From contig NZ_JAVTTP010000001.1 of the NCBI RefSeq assembly GCF_032248455.1, positions 3,501,001-3,565,000 of the forward strand: 64,000 nt of DNA, in the 5' to 3' direction. The translations under genes were made by a program, and so were the position numbers. Source of the stretch: Pricia mediterranea (GTDB lineage Bacteria; Bacteroidota; Bacteroidia; Flavobacteriales; Flavobacteriaceae). Below the pieces are notes generated by a model that saw only the letters and a list, made by a program, of their open reading frames with translations, was not told where the DNA came from and did no database searches. Positions 6,517-14,439 of the stretch are shown here, piece after piece; position 1 is the first letter of the stretch, and each line of letters begins with the position of its first letter.

Positions 6517-9291
6517 ATGGACGCCAATTCTTTTAAAAGCACCCTGAGAGTACAGGGTCGCGATACGAACATCATCAGCCTTGAGAAGGTTGCGGAAAAA
6601 CATCCACAGGTAAAAAAACTACCGTTTTCCATCCGTATTCTTCTGGAAAACGCTTTGCGTAACCATGACGGGTTTTTGGTCACGGACGACCATATTGAAA
6701 ATCTGATCAATTGGGATCCAAAGGGAAGTGAAGCCTCCGTACCTTATAAACCGGCACGGGTGCTGATGCAGGATTTTACGGGGGTGCCTGCCGTGGTCGA
6801 TATCGCGGCCATTCGTTCAGAGGCCATCCGAAAGGGAAAGGATGGGGCAAAGATCAATCCTAAAGTGCCCGTGGACCTGGTCATCGATCATTCCGTTCAG
6901 GTCGATTTTTTTGGTACCGATTATGCGTACAGAAAGAATGTGGAGTACGAATATAAACGTAACGGAGAGCGCTACGAGCTGCTAAAGTGGGCTCAGAACG
7001 CCTTTGACGATTTTACGGTAGTTCCCCCGGGAATGGGTATCTGCCACCAGGTGAATCTCGAATACTTGGCGAAGGGCGTTATGGAGCGCGACGGATGGGC
7101 CTATCCCGATACCTTGGTGGGCACCGATTCACATACCCCCATGGTCAACGGTATCGGAGTGGTAGGCTGGGGCGTCGGGGGCATCGAGGCCGAGGCCGCC
7201 CTGCTGGGACAACCAATTTATTTCTCCACCCCGAAGGTTATCGGTCTGCAATTGAAGGGAAAATTGTCCGAAGGTATTACCGCTACGGATATGGTACTCG
7301 AAATCACGAACCGCCTCCGCAAGTATGGGGTAGTCGGTGATTTTGTGGAAGTTTTCGGGGATGGGCTGGATCATTTGTCCGTTCCCGACCGGGCCACTAT
7401 CGCGAATATGTCCCCCGAATTTGGGTGTACCATCACCTATTTTCCGATCGATGACCAGACCTTGCATTATATGGAGAAGACCAATCGCGAGCAGGCCCAG
7501 GTCGATTTGGTGGAAACGTACTGCAAGAAGAACCTGTTATGGCGAACAGGGAAAGAGAAAATGGAATACTCAGATGTGGTTACCGTTGACCTGTCCGTCT
7601 TGGAACCCTCGGTCGCGGGCCCCAAACGACCGCAGGATAAAATTCGGGCCGTAGATCTGAAAGACCGGTTCGGAAGCCTTTTGAAGGAAATCCACGGTCG
7701 CGATTACGTGCCCTTGGAAGAACGCGAGACCTGGTACGCCGAAGGTGGTTCGGGCACCCGTTTCAACAAACAGTTTCGCGACCAGAAGGTGGCGGACGAT
7801 GTCGAGGTACTGCAAGAAGAGGGAGACCCCCTGCACTCAGTACGTATCAGTCAAGGGAATCAGGAATATGCCCTGAGCGACGGCTCCATCGTGGTTGCCG
7901 CTATTACCTCCTGTACCAATACCTCGAACCCTTCAGTGATGTTGGGCGCGGGACTGGTGGCACAAAAGGCCGTGGAAAAAGGTATTGATGTCAAACCTTG
8001 GGTGAAGACGTCGCTGGCTCCGGGGTCGAAGGTGGTGACCAATTACTTGAGGCGCGCCGGGCTCCTGGAATACCTTGAGGCCCTACGGTTCCACGTGGTC
8101 GGCTACGGCTGTACCACCTGCATCGGAAATTCAGGTCCCCTGCCCCCACATATCGAAAAGGCTATCGACGACTATGATTTGGTAGCCGCCTCGGTACTCA
8201 GCGGTAACCGTAATTTTGAGGCGCGTATCCATCCCAAGATACAGATGAACTTTTTGGCTTCGCCCATGTTGGTGGTGGCCTACGCCATTGCGGGAAGAGT
8301 GGATATTAATTTGATGGAAGATCCGCTGGCGCATGATGCCAATGGGAGGGAAGTTTTTCTAAGGGATATTTGGCCGTCCCAACAAGAAATCCAAAGGGCT
8401 ATTGAGAGCGCTACCACAAAGGACGATTATGCCCACGAGTATAGTGTGATATTCGATGGGGAGGAACAATGGCAAAATCTGCCGGCCCCAACGGGATTGG
8501 ATTATGACTGGAAGGATGATTCCACCTACATCAAGGAAATCCCCTTCTTTAAGGATATCAGCGAAACCCCGGAACCCCTTCGAAATATAAAGGACGCCAG
8601 GGTGCTGGTCAAGCTGGGCGATTCAGTGACGACCGATCATATTTCCCCCGCAGGATCTTTTTCCGAATCCAGCGCCGCAGGTCAGTATTTGAAATCCAAG
8701 GGTATCGAGCGTCAGATGTTCAACTCCTACGGTTCACGGCGGGGCAACCATGAAGTGATGATGCGCGGTACCTTTGCCAATGTATTCATTAGAAATGAGA
8801 TTGCATCGAAGCAGGGCGGCTATACGACCTATTTTCCCGAGGACCGGGAAATGCACGTGTACGATGCCGCGATGAAGTATCAAGAGAACAAGACGCCTTT
8901 GATCGTATTGGCAGGCAGCGAGTACGGTTCGGGGTCGTCCCGGGACTGGGCCGCCAAAGGCACCGACCTATTGGGCGTGAAAGTGGTCATTGCCAGTTCG
9001 TACGAACGTATCCACCGGTCCAACTTGGTGGGCATGGGCGTTTTACCGTTGAAATTCCAACAAGGAGAAGATGCTAACAGCCTAGGCTTGACCGGTCGAG
9101 AAACTTTCTCGATTTCGGGAATCGAGGAGGGATTGGAGCCCCGCAAGGAGCTGCAGGTGACCGCTAAAAAAGAAGACGGCTCCAAAATTCAGTTTACAGC
9201 GACAGCACGGCTGGATTCCGATATTGAAAGGGAGTACATAAAACACGGCGGCATTTTACAGTATGTATTGAGACAGTTTTTAGAGGAATAG
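6517..9291 (+). CDS. acnA: Aconitate hydratase, AcnA/IRP1 type
   Basis: Citrate to isocitrate via cis-aconitate in the TCA cycle; cytoplasmic [4Fe-4S] enzyme, 924 residues, the usual length for the AcnA/IRP1 class. The three cluster ligands are visible in ITSCTNTSNP and GYGCTTCIGNSG, and the swivel domain carries GSEYGSGSSRDWAAKG and ASSYERIHRSNLVGMG. Aconitases of this class are sensitive to oxidants through the cluster. An FNR-like box about 200 nt upstream, shared with stress genes, suggests redox or stress control. It stands alone, divergent from the USP pair, with no clear terminator after the stop. Confidence 0.97.
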   Translation: MDANSFKSTLRVQGRDTNIISLEKVAEKHPQVKKLPFSIRILLENALRNHDGFLVTDDHIENLINWDPKGSEASVPYKPARVLMQDFTGVPAVVDIAAIRSEAIRKGKDGAKINPKVPVDLVIDHSVQVDFFGTDYAYRKNVEYEYKRNGERYELLKWAQNAFDDFTVVPPGMGICHQVNLEYLAKGVMERDGWAYPDTLVGTDSHTPMVNGIGVVGWGVGGIEAEAALLGQPIYFSTPKVIGLQLKGKLSEGITATDMVLEITNRLRKYGVVGDFVEVFGDGLDHLSVPDRATIANMSPEFGCTITYFPIDDQTLHYMEKTNREQAQVDLVETYCKKNLLWRTGKEKMEYSDVVTVDLSVLEPSVAGPKRPQDKIRAVDLKDRFGSLLKEIHGRDYVPLEERETWYAEGGSGTRFNKQFRDQKVADDVEVLQEEGDPLHSVRISQGNQEYALSDGSIVVAAITSCTNTSNPSVMLGAGLVAQKAVEKGIDVKPWVKTSLAPGSKVVTNYLRRAGLLEYLEALRFHVVGYGCTTCIGNSGPLPPHIEKAIDDYDLVAASVLSGNRNFEARIHPKIQMNFLASPMLVVAYAIAGRVDINLMEDPLAHDANGREVFLRDIWPSQQEIQRAIESATTKDDYAHEYSVIFDGEEQWQNLPAPTGLDYDWKDDSTYIKEIPFFKDISETPEPLRNIKDARVLVKLGDSVTTDHISPAGSFSESSAAGQYLKSKGIERQMFNSYGSRRGNHEVMMRGTFANVFIRNEIASKQGGYTTYFPEDREMHVYDAAMKYQENKTPLIVLAGSEYGSGSSRDWAAKGTDLLGVKVVIASSYERIHRSNLVGMGVLPLKFQQGEDANSLGLTGRETFSISGIEEGLEPRKELQVTAKKEDGSKIQFTATARLDSDIEREYIKHGGILQYVLRQFLEE

Positions 9292-9569
9292 GGGAGAGGA
9301 AGTCCGCTGGGCGACCCCACTTTGGTCGGAATTGATTTTTTTGAAATTTTCCTATGATTTGTCATTGCCCATCCAGGTAACGCAAATTTCCGGCAAAATG
9401 ACGGGTAGAGTACTGCGGTTGCCTGCTCGACCATGCCATTCAGGCGGTCGCTCAGCACAGGCAAACTATCGAGACCTACCCGTTGCTCAAAAAGGTTTCA
9501 TTGTATGTACTTATCTACAGACGTTTAGTTTGTTTTTCTATTTTCGAATATTGTAAAAATGTAGCAACT

Positions 9570-9954
9570 ATGTACAGAACTAGTAGAAATACGGGAGTGA
9601 TAGCCACGTCGAATAGACAGATTACCCTATTTTACGATTCCCATTCCCGGAAGGCGACAGGTATTGGCCTATTCCCTATCATTGGGATTTCCTATTAAAA
9701 CCATCAACATCCTAAAAACGCCATTGACCGGTACCCAAATTGCGGAACTCGCATCTCGCTTGAAGATAAAGATTAAGGAACTGGTCGATCCAGAATATTT
9801 TGCATACACCAAAAGACTTGCGGATAAGGATTTTTCTTCTGAAGATTGGATAACTATGATTCAAAACCATCCTCAGATTATGAAACAACCGATAGCTTTG
9901 CGCGGCAACCGTGCCATTATAGTGGAAACGCCGACGGATATCATTCGGATTTAA
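9570..9954 (+). pseudogene. ArsC/Spx-like thioredoxin-fold protein, frameshifted
   Basis: Two overlapping frames together give one ArsC-family protein of about 125 residues. The first frame encodes ATSNRQITLFYDSHSRK, the usual first strand. The second continues with QVLAYSLSLGFPIKTINILK and ends with NHPQIMKQPIALRGNRAI, the typical ArsC/Spx C-terminus. The frame changes near 9655; loss of one base, or gain of two, would join them. The usual active-site Cys is not present in the DSHSRK loop, so the ancestor was probably not an arsenate reductase. Small proteins of this type occur with USP genes in flavobacteria. A sequencing error is possible. Confidence 0.7.
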
Positions 9955-10119
9955 ATACATTGTTCTACTTCTTACGTTTTGTAAACCATCCTTTAAAAAC
10001 GGAAATTCGAGTTCCCGTGACGAACGGATTTCTTTTTGTATATCAAGTTGTGAAAATACCATGGACACTGACCAAGCCCTAGAGTTCCAGTCAACCTACA
10101 AATCATAGAAAAGCCCTGT

Positions 10120-11460
10120 ATGATCGAAACAAAAACGAATTTAATAGAACTTGTTGGGAATAGGGACTTTAGATTGGCCAAGATTGGGTTAAACGGATTG
10201 GAGGCCAACGACGCGGTTCGCGTCTTGCAGGAGGCCCCAGATCGGGAAAAGATTATTCTTTTCCGGCTGCTCAGCAGAGCGCGGGCAAAAAAAGTGTTCA
10301 AACTGCTTTCTCATTCCGATCAGCTGACGATTGTCGGGGCCTTGGGCGAAAGACCCCGAAAAGTAGCGAACCTGCTTAACGATATCGAGCCGGACGACCG
10401 GACCACCTTCCTTAAAAACTTACCGGAGAATGTCGCCTTGCCCTTGATTCAACTGTTATCTCCCGAAGAACGGAAGATCACTAACCAGCTTTTAAGTTAT
10501 CCCGAGGATAGTGTCGGCCGACTGATGACCCCCGAATTCGTGGCAATCAAACCCACTTTTTCGGTGGAGACTTCCTTCGAATATATTCGGCATTATGGTA
10601 GGAATTCGGAGACCTTGAACGTCATTTTTATCGTGGACGGGGAAGGTAAAATGATCGATGACATCGGGATAGGGGAATTGCTTCTAGCCGCTCCGGGACA
10701 GCGGGTGCAAGAGCTTATGGACCATCGCTTTATCGCCCTCAAAGCAATAGACGACCAAGAAATCGCAGTACAGCTCTTTAAGAAGTACGATAGGGTGGCG
10801 TTACCGGTCGTCAGTGCCGATGGGGTCCTATTGGGAATTGTTACGGTCGATGACATAATGGATGTCGACGAAATAGAGTCCACCGAAGATTTTCACAAAT
10901 TCGGGTCGATAAAGAGTGCTATAGCCGATCCCATCAGGGCAAAGGTGTTCGATCTGTACAAAAATAGGGTGGTGTGGCTGTTCCTGTTGGTCTTTATGAA
11001 TGTCTTTTCAGGAGCGGCCATGTCCACTTTCGAGGACGTCATCCAATCCTTCGTGCCCTTAGTCTTCTTTTTGCCCCTTTTGATCGATAGTGGTGGGAAC
11101 GCCGGTTCCCAGTCGGCTACTTTGATGATCCGATATCTAGCGGTAGGGGGCGTACAACTGGGGGATTGGCATAAACTGGTGGGCAAGGAATTTCTCGTCT
11201 CCTTTCTTTTAGGGGTCACCATGGCAATTGGGGTTGCAGCAATAGCTAGCTTCAGGGCCCCGGAAATAGTGGCCGTTGTCGGGCTTTCCATGATCGTAAC
11301 TGTATTCATTGGCAGTTTGATCGGACTTCTGCTGCCCTTTATCTTTACGCGGTTAAGATTAGATCCGGCGACCGCCAGTGCCCCATTGGTGACCTCTTTA
11401 TCGGACATTTGCGGCGTGGTAGTCTATTTTTCGATCGCCTCTTGGTTCTTCGGCTCTTAG
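10120..11460 (+). CDS. mgtE: Magnesium transporter MgtE
   Basis: Inner-membrane Mg2+ channel/transporter, 446 residues. It has the cytoplasmic N domain (about 20-125), a pair of CBS domains (about 130-260, with MTPEFVAI and GIVTVDDIMD), the plug helix, and five membrane helices from about 285. The pore signatures SGGNAGSQS and DPATASAPLVTSLSDI are intact. In the family, Mg2+ binding to the N and CBS domains closes the channel. A single-gene unit; no FNR-like box was found upstream. Confidence 0.95.
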   Translation: MIETKTNLIELVGNRDFRLAKIGLNGLEANDAVRVLQEAPDREKIILFRLLSRARAKKVFKLLSHSDQLTIVGALGERPRKVANLLNDIEPDDRTTFLKNLPENVALPLIQLLSPEERKITNQLLSYPEDSVGRLMTPEFVAIKPTFSVETSFEYIRHYGRNSETLNVIFIVDGEGKMIDDIGIGELLLAAPGQRVQELMDHRFIALKAIDDQEIAVQLFKKYDRVALPVVSADGVLLGIVTVDDIMDVDEIESTEDFHKFGSIKSAIADPIRAKVFDLYKNRVVWLFLLVFMNVFSGAAMSTFEDVIQSFVPLVFFLPLLIDSGGNAGSQSATLMIRYLAVGGVQLGDWHKLVGKEFLVSFLLGVTMAIGVAAIASFRAPEIVAVVGLSMIVTVFIGSLIGLLLPFIFTRLRLDPATASAPLVTSLSDICGVVVYFSIASWFFGS

Positions 11461-11615
11461 AAGAACGGTCGGCAAAAGTGAAATCATTAGAATTTCCCGA
11501 TGCCTGCGACTAATTTTGCCTTGACATCACACGAAGTGCTTTAGTGCAACTCGTTTTGGAATTTAAAAAATAGTTCACGGAGTAGTAATTAGCTGAAGTA
11601 GGCAGTTTCCCGCTT

Positions 11616-11702
11616 ACTGGGCACTGCAGCTGCCGACCGAGAAGTGTTGTGCGCTGGAATGAATTTCATTAGTCACTTAAAATAACCACGGTACTTTGGT
11701 CC
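11616..11702. repeat. Degenerate dispersed repeat, copy 2
   Basis: Second copy of the element at 4280-4341. It keeps ACTGGGCACTG, AATGAATTTCATT, TTAAAA and a closing segment ending GGTCC, with about 25 extra bases after the first block. It lies just downstream of the stop of the minus-strand sugE gene. Confidence 0.45.
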
Positions 11703-11720
11703 ACAAAGGTTTAGTCCCTG

Positions 11721-12068
11721 CTAGGCGCTACTACTTACCGTCTGCAATCCGATTACGGAGATGATCAGGGTGGTCAAAAAGAACATCCGCCAAAAAGTTA
11801 CGGGCTCTTTAAATAGCAAAATGCCCGCGATGACCGTTCCAATGGCCCCGATAGCGCCCCATACCGCATAGGCCGTACCCACGGGAATGGCCGTCTCTCC
11901 GCCCATGGCCTTGAATAGCAGGTACATGCTAATGCTCACACAAACTATAAAAGATAGCAGCCACAGCCACATTTCCTTGCCCGACGTGTGTTGTGCTTTT
12001 CCCAAACTGATGGCGAAACCTGTTTCAAACAGGCCTCCGACGACCAATAGTATCCAATTGATGTTCAT
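11721..12068 (-). CDS. SMR-family exporter, SugE/Gdx-like
   Basis: Small multidrug resistance transporter, 115 residues with four membrane helices, from the start MNINWILL; an upstream in-frame Met would add 18 unlikely residues. The essential membrane Glu is in helix 1 (GLFETGFAISL), and helix 3 has PVGTAYAVWGAIGA. That resembles the SugE/Gdx branch, which exports guanidinium or some quaternary ammonium ions, more than the EmrE branch. It follows dps by 54 nt and is likely co-transcribed with it from the FNR-like promoter at 12611-12653. Partner-dependent SMR pairs exist, but no second SMR gene lies here. Confidence 0.85.
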   Translation of the reverse strand: MNINWILLVVGGLFETGFAISLGKAQHTSGKEMWLWLLSFIVCVSISMYLLFKAMGGETAIPVGTAYAVWGAIGAIGTVIAGILLFKEPVTFWRMFFLTTLIISVIGLQTVSSSA

Positions 12069-12122
12069 GGATTCTGCATAAAAACATGGAGACAGGGTAC
12101 GCCCTGCCTCCAATTCCGACAC

Positions 12123-12590
12123 TTATCTCAAATACGAGTGCAGCATCCACAAAGTTTTCTCCGTTTCGGAAATGTAGTCGCTCATTAGGCTTACCGTACC
12201 TTCATCGGTCGCATCGGCTGCCAGAGCGAGAATACCGCGCTCTTTTCTTACCAAGGTCCTAAAATTGTCAATGACCACCTCGACGCCCTGCGGCCCGTCG
12301 GTAACATTCTTTTCTTCCTTCACTTCGGCAGCTTTTAGATAATCGGTGTACGTGTGTAAGGGTTCCCCTTCCAAGGTCAGCACCCGCTCCGCGATTTCAT
12401 CGATTTTTACAAAGGCATCCTTATAGAATTCCTCGAATTTCTCGTGCAGTTCAAAGAACTCCTTGCCCTTGATATTCCAATGCAGGCCTCTCAGGTTTTG
12501 ATAGAATATTTCGTAATCCGCTAATAAGTTATTGAGGTGTTCAACTAATTGCTCGGCTTTCTTTTGATCTATTCCTACTAAATTTTCCAT
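12123..12590 (-). CDS. dps: Dps-type ferritin-like DNA-protection protein
   Basis: Forms a 12-subunit cage that oxidises Fe2+ with peroxide and stores iron, protecting DNA. 155 residues, normal length. The intersubunit ferroxidase ligands match the E. coli spacing: His37 and His49 with Glu53 on one side, Asp64 and Glu68 on the other (LHWNIKG, ELHEKFEEF, KIDEIAER). The promoter shows TATATTTG and an FNR-like box 23 bp upstream. sugE follows by 54 nt. Dps with USPs, aconitase and, further right, catalase gives an iron and peroxide stress theme. Confidence 0.96.
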   Translation of the reverse strand: MENLVGIDQKKAEQLVEHLNNLLADYEIFYQNLRGLHWNIKGKEFFELHEKFEEFYKDAFVKIDEIAERVLTLEGEPLHTYTDYLKAAEVKEEKNVTDGPQGVEVVIDNFRTLVRKERGILALAADATDEGTVSLMSDYISETEKTLWMLHSYLR

Positions 12591-12610
12591 TTATGTATGA
12601 TGTTTTGAGT

Positions 12611-12653
12611 CAAATATAGGCTTCTTTTAGCTTACAGAACATGATAAGTATCA
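12611..12653 (-). promoter_or_regulatory. FNR-like box and promoter of dps-sugE
   Basis: TATATTTG on the minus strand (12618 to 12611) and TGATAAGTATCA at 12642-12653, reading CTGAT-N4-ATCAT toward dps. The spacing between them is 23 bp, identical to the USP promoter at 6146-6188. The box is a clean palindrome (TGATA and TATCA arms). Confidence 0.65.
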
Positions 12654-12669
12654 GTCGCATCGGAAAAAA

Positions 12670-13476
12670 CTACCTGAGCATTGGCAAAACCAATAAGGGA
12701 ACTTCGGCCTGAAAGATCATTTTCCGGACTACGGGTTCGCGAAATAATTTTTTAAAGTACCCGTGTTTGGTCTTCAATAAGGCGACCAAACCTATCATAG
12801 GGTTTTCACGTACGTAGTTCCGCAAAGATTCCGCGATGGTGTCTTCCATCGGTACCTCTTTCAATCTCGGGGCCAAGTGTTGTAAATGAACGACGAGGTT
12901 TTCTTTGTTTTGTAGCTGTTCATCGCTCAAGTTCTTTTCAGCTTTAATGTGCACGATGTTCAAGTTGGCATTGCATAATTCTGATAGCATCACCAGTGGT
13001 TGGAGCTGTTCTTTATTAAAGGCATATTTAAAATCGGTGGCGAACGCAACTTCGAGGGGCAGATGCGCGGGGAATCCATCGGGAACGGCAATGACGGGGC
13101 AGGTGGCGAGATGTTTCAGTACATCGGTCGTGTTCCCGCCTATCAACATCTGGCGAACCGCCGAAGAGCCCCGGGTACCCATAAAAACGAAATCAATTTC
13201 CTTGTCGATGACTGTTTTGTTGACCAAGTTGATTACTGAATCCGTTTCAAAAACTGATTTGAAACTGTGGTTTGTATTTTTTTTGGATTGGAGGTCCTCT
13301 ACCAACTGTTTAAGCTGTTTTTTTGTCGTCGTCTTATTTCCTACTGCCGTGGGTACGCCATGGTAGGCATGCAGGATATAGACCGTACATTCCTTACCTT
13401 CTATAAGACCAAGCGCATAATCAATGGCTTTTTGGGCATTTTCGGAAAAATCCGTGGGGATTAATATTCTTTTCAT
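12670..13476 (-). CDS. Universal stress protein, two UspA domains
   Basis: 268 residues, opening MKRILIPTDFSENAQKAIDYAL. Domain 1 keeps the nucleotide-site motif GTRGSSAVRQMLIGG (G-x2-G-x9-G) before PVIAVPDG. Domain 2 (about 145-268) lacks it and ends PLLVLP. A paralogue of the two USPs at 4346-6122 with the same layout of one intact and one degenerate domain. Its own promoter has the FNR-like box and TATCTTTG in the conserved arrangement. It lies upstream of dps on the same strand with 79 nt between, but dps has its own promoter in that gap. Confidence 0.92.
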   Translation of the reverse strand: MKRILIPTDFSENAQKAIDYALGLIEGKECTVYILHAYHGVPTAVGNKTTTKKQLKQLVEDLQSKKNTNHSFKSVFETDSVINLVNKTVIDKEIDFVFMGTRGSSAVRQMLIGGNTTDVLKHLATCPVIAVPDGFPAHLPLEVAFATDFKYAFNKEQLQPLVMLSELCNANLNIVHIKAEKNLSDEQLQNKENLVVHLQHLAPRLKEVPMEDTIAESLRNYVRENPMIGLVALLKTKHGYFKKLFREPVVRKMIFQAEVPLLVLPMLR

Positions 13477-13529
13477 GCTTTGAGTTTTAGTCTATTGTCT
13501 AGGGCAATGCGAAAGCCCTGTTCTGTAGT

Positions 13530-13572
13530 CAAAGATAAACGCGGGAAACCAGATTCGATATGATAAAGGTCA
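13530..13572 (-). promoter_or_regulatory. FNR-like box and promoter of the third USP gene
   Basis: TATCTTTG on the minus strand (13537 to 13530) matches TAnnTTTG. TGATAAAGGTCA at 13561-13572 reads ATGAC-N4-ATCAT toward the gene, 23 bp upstream of the -7 element. Confidence 0.62.
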
Positions 13573-13702
13573 TTTGTTATCCCTGTAGAAAAAACAAACT
13601 TGCGGCCCGGATCATGAGTCCGGTACGGCCACCCCATAAAAAAAGGTAGTATCTTGCTTGCGGTGGCGTAAATGGAAAAGCTCCACCTATTAGAATTGCG
13701 CT

Positions 13703-14014
13703 ATGGCGAAGAAAACCTATCGCAGATGTCCCGAATGCGGCCATCTGAACTTGAACAGGGATTATTGTGAAAATTGTGGTGAACTGATCAATACCAACCT
13801 AAAACGTAAGCGTGAGGGCGAGGAGCGTACGCAGCAAAAAGAAAAGGAAAGAGACGAAGAAAAACCCAATGCCGTAACCCAGTATTTTAAAAAGTTGATC
13901 CGACATCCCAATCCGATTATTCGATATCCTGCGAAAGTTTTCTATTCCGTCTGGGCCGTGGTGATGGCAATCGGGGCTTTTTTGGCGTTTATTTTCAGCT
14001 ATTTGGCATTTTAG
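13703..14014 (+). CDS. Small zinc-ribbon protein with a C-terminal membrane helix
   Basis: 103 residues. The N-terminus is a four-cysteine zinc ribbon (CPECGHLNLNRDYCENCG, residues 9-26). It is followed by a very charged linker (about 33-58) and one strong membrane helix near the C-terminus (about 80-102). The topology would put the ribbon in the cytoplasm. Function unknown. It is three nucleotides upstream of the next membrane-protein gene and probably forms a two-gene operon with it. A TATCTTGC element at 13650-13657 could be its promoter. Confidence 0.75.
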   Translation: MAKKTYRRCPECGHLNLNRDYCENCGELINTNLKRKREGEERTQQKEKERDEEKPNAVTQYFKKLIRHPNPIIRYPAKVFYSVWAVVMAIGAFLAFIFSYLAF

Positions 14015-14017
14015 ACT

Positions 14018-14416
14018 ATGGAACGAAAAATGTCGACAAACGAACCTTACGTGCTGAAATCGTCCCATTTTTATTTGATCGGATTTTGCTTGCTCGCCGG
14101 CTGTATCTATACGGCGCAGCGAATGGGACTGCCTCTGCCTTGGTGGATTAACAACCATGTCAACGACTTTCTGTGCATGCCCATTGTCCTTTTTATATGT
14201 CAATACAGTGTTCGCAAACTGAAGGCCGAACCTGCTATTCAGCTCTCATTACCCCTGATTTTATGCGTTACCTTGTACTACGCCCTCTTTTTCGAATATT
14301 ATTTGCCCAAGGTAAATCCGCGCTACACCGCCGATTTTTGGGATGTGGTGCTTTATTTTTTAGGCGCGTTGTTTTTTTATAGGATGGAAAAAGTCAAAGT
14401 AGCTTACACGTTCTGA
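14018..14416 (+). CDS. Small polytopic membrane protein of unknown function
   Basis: 132 residues with about four membrane segments (about 15-34, 46-63, 73-95, 104-122). The short loops PLPWWINNHVND and YLPKVNPRYTADFWD are conserved-looking. The layout recalls VanZ-like proteins, but no decisive motif is seen. The start may be the ATG at 14018 or the one four codons on. It directly follows the zinc-ribbon gene, so the two products probably act together at the inner membrane. Confidence 0.7.
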   Translation: MERKMSTNEPYVLKSSHFYLIGFCLLAGCIYTAQRMGLPLPWWINNHVNDFLCMPIVLFICQYSVRKLKAEPAIQLSLPLILCVTLYYALFFEYYLPKVNPRYTADFWDVVLYFLGALFFYRMEKVKVAYTF

Positions 14417-14439
14417 GCATTGAAAATCATTACGGTTTT

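Noticed and set aside
9189..9464. Minus-strand open frame overlapping the end of aconitase
   Set aside because: Half of it is antisense to acnA; the rest shows no family pattern that I recognise.
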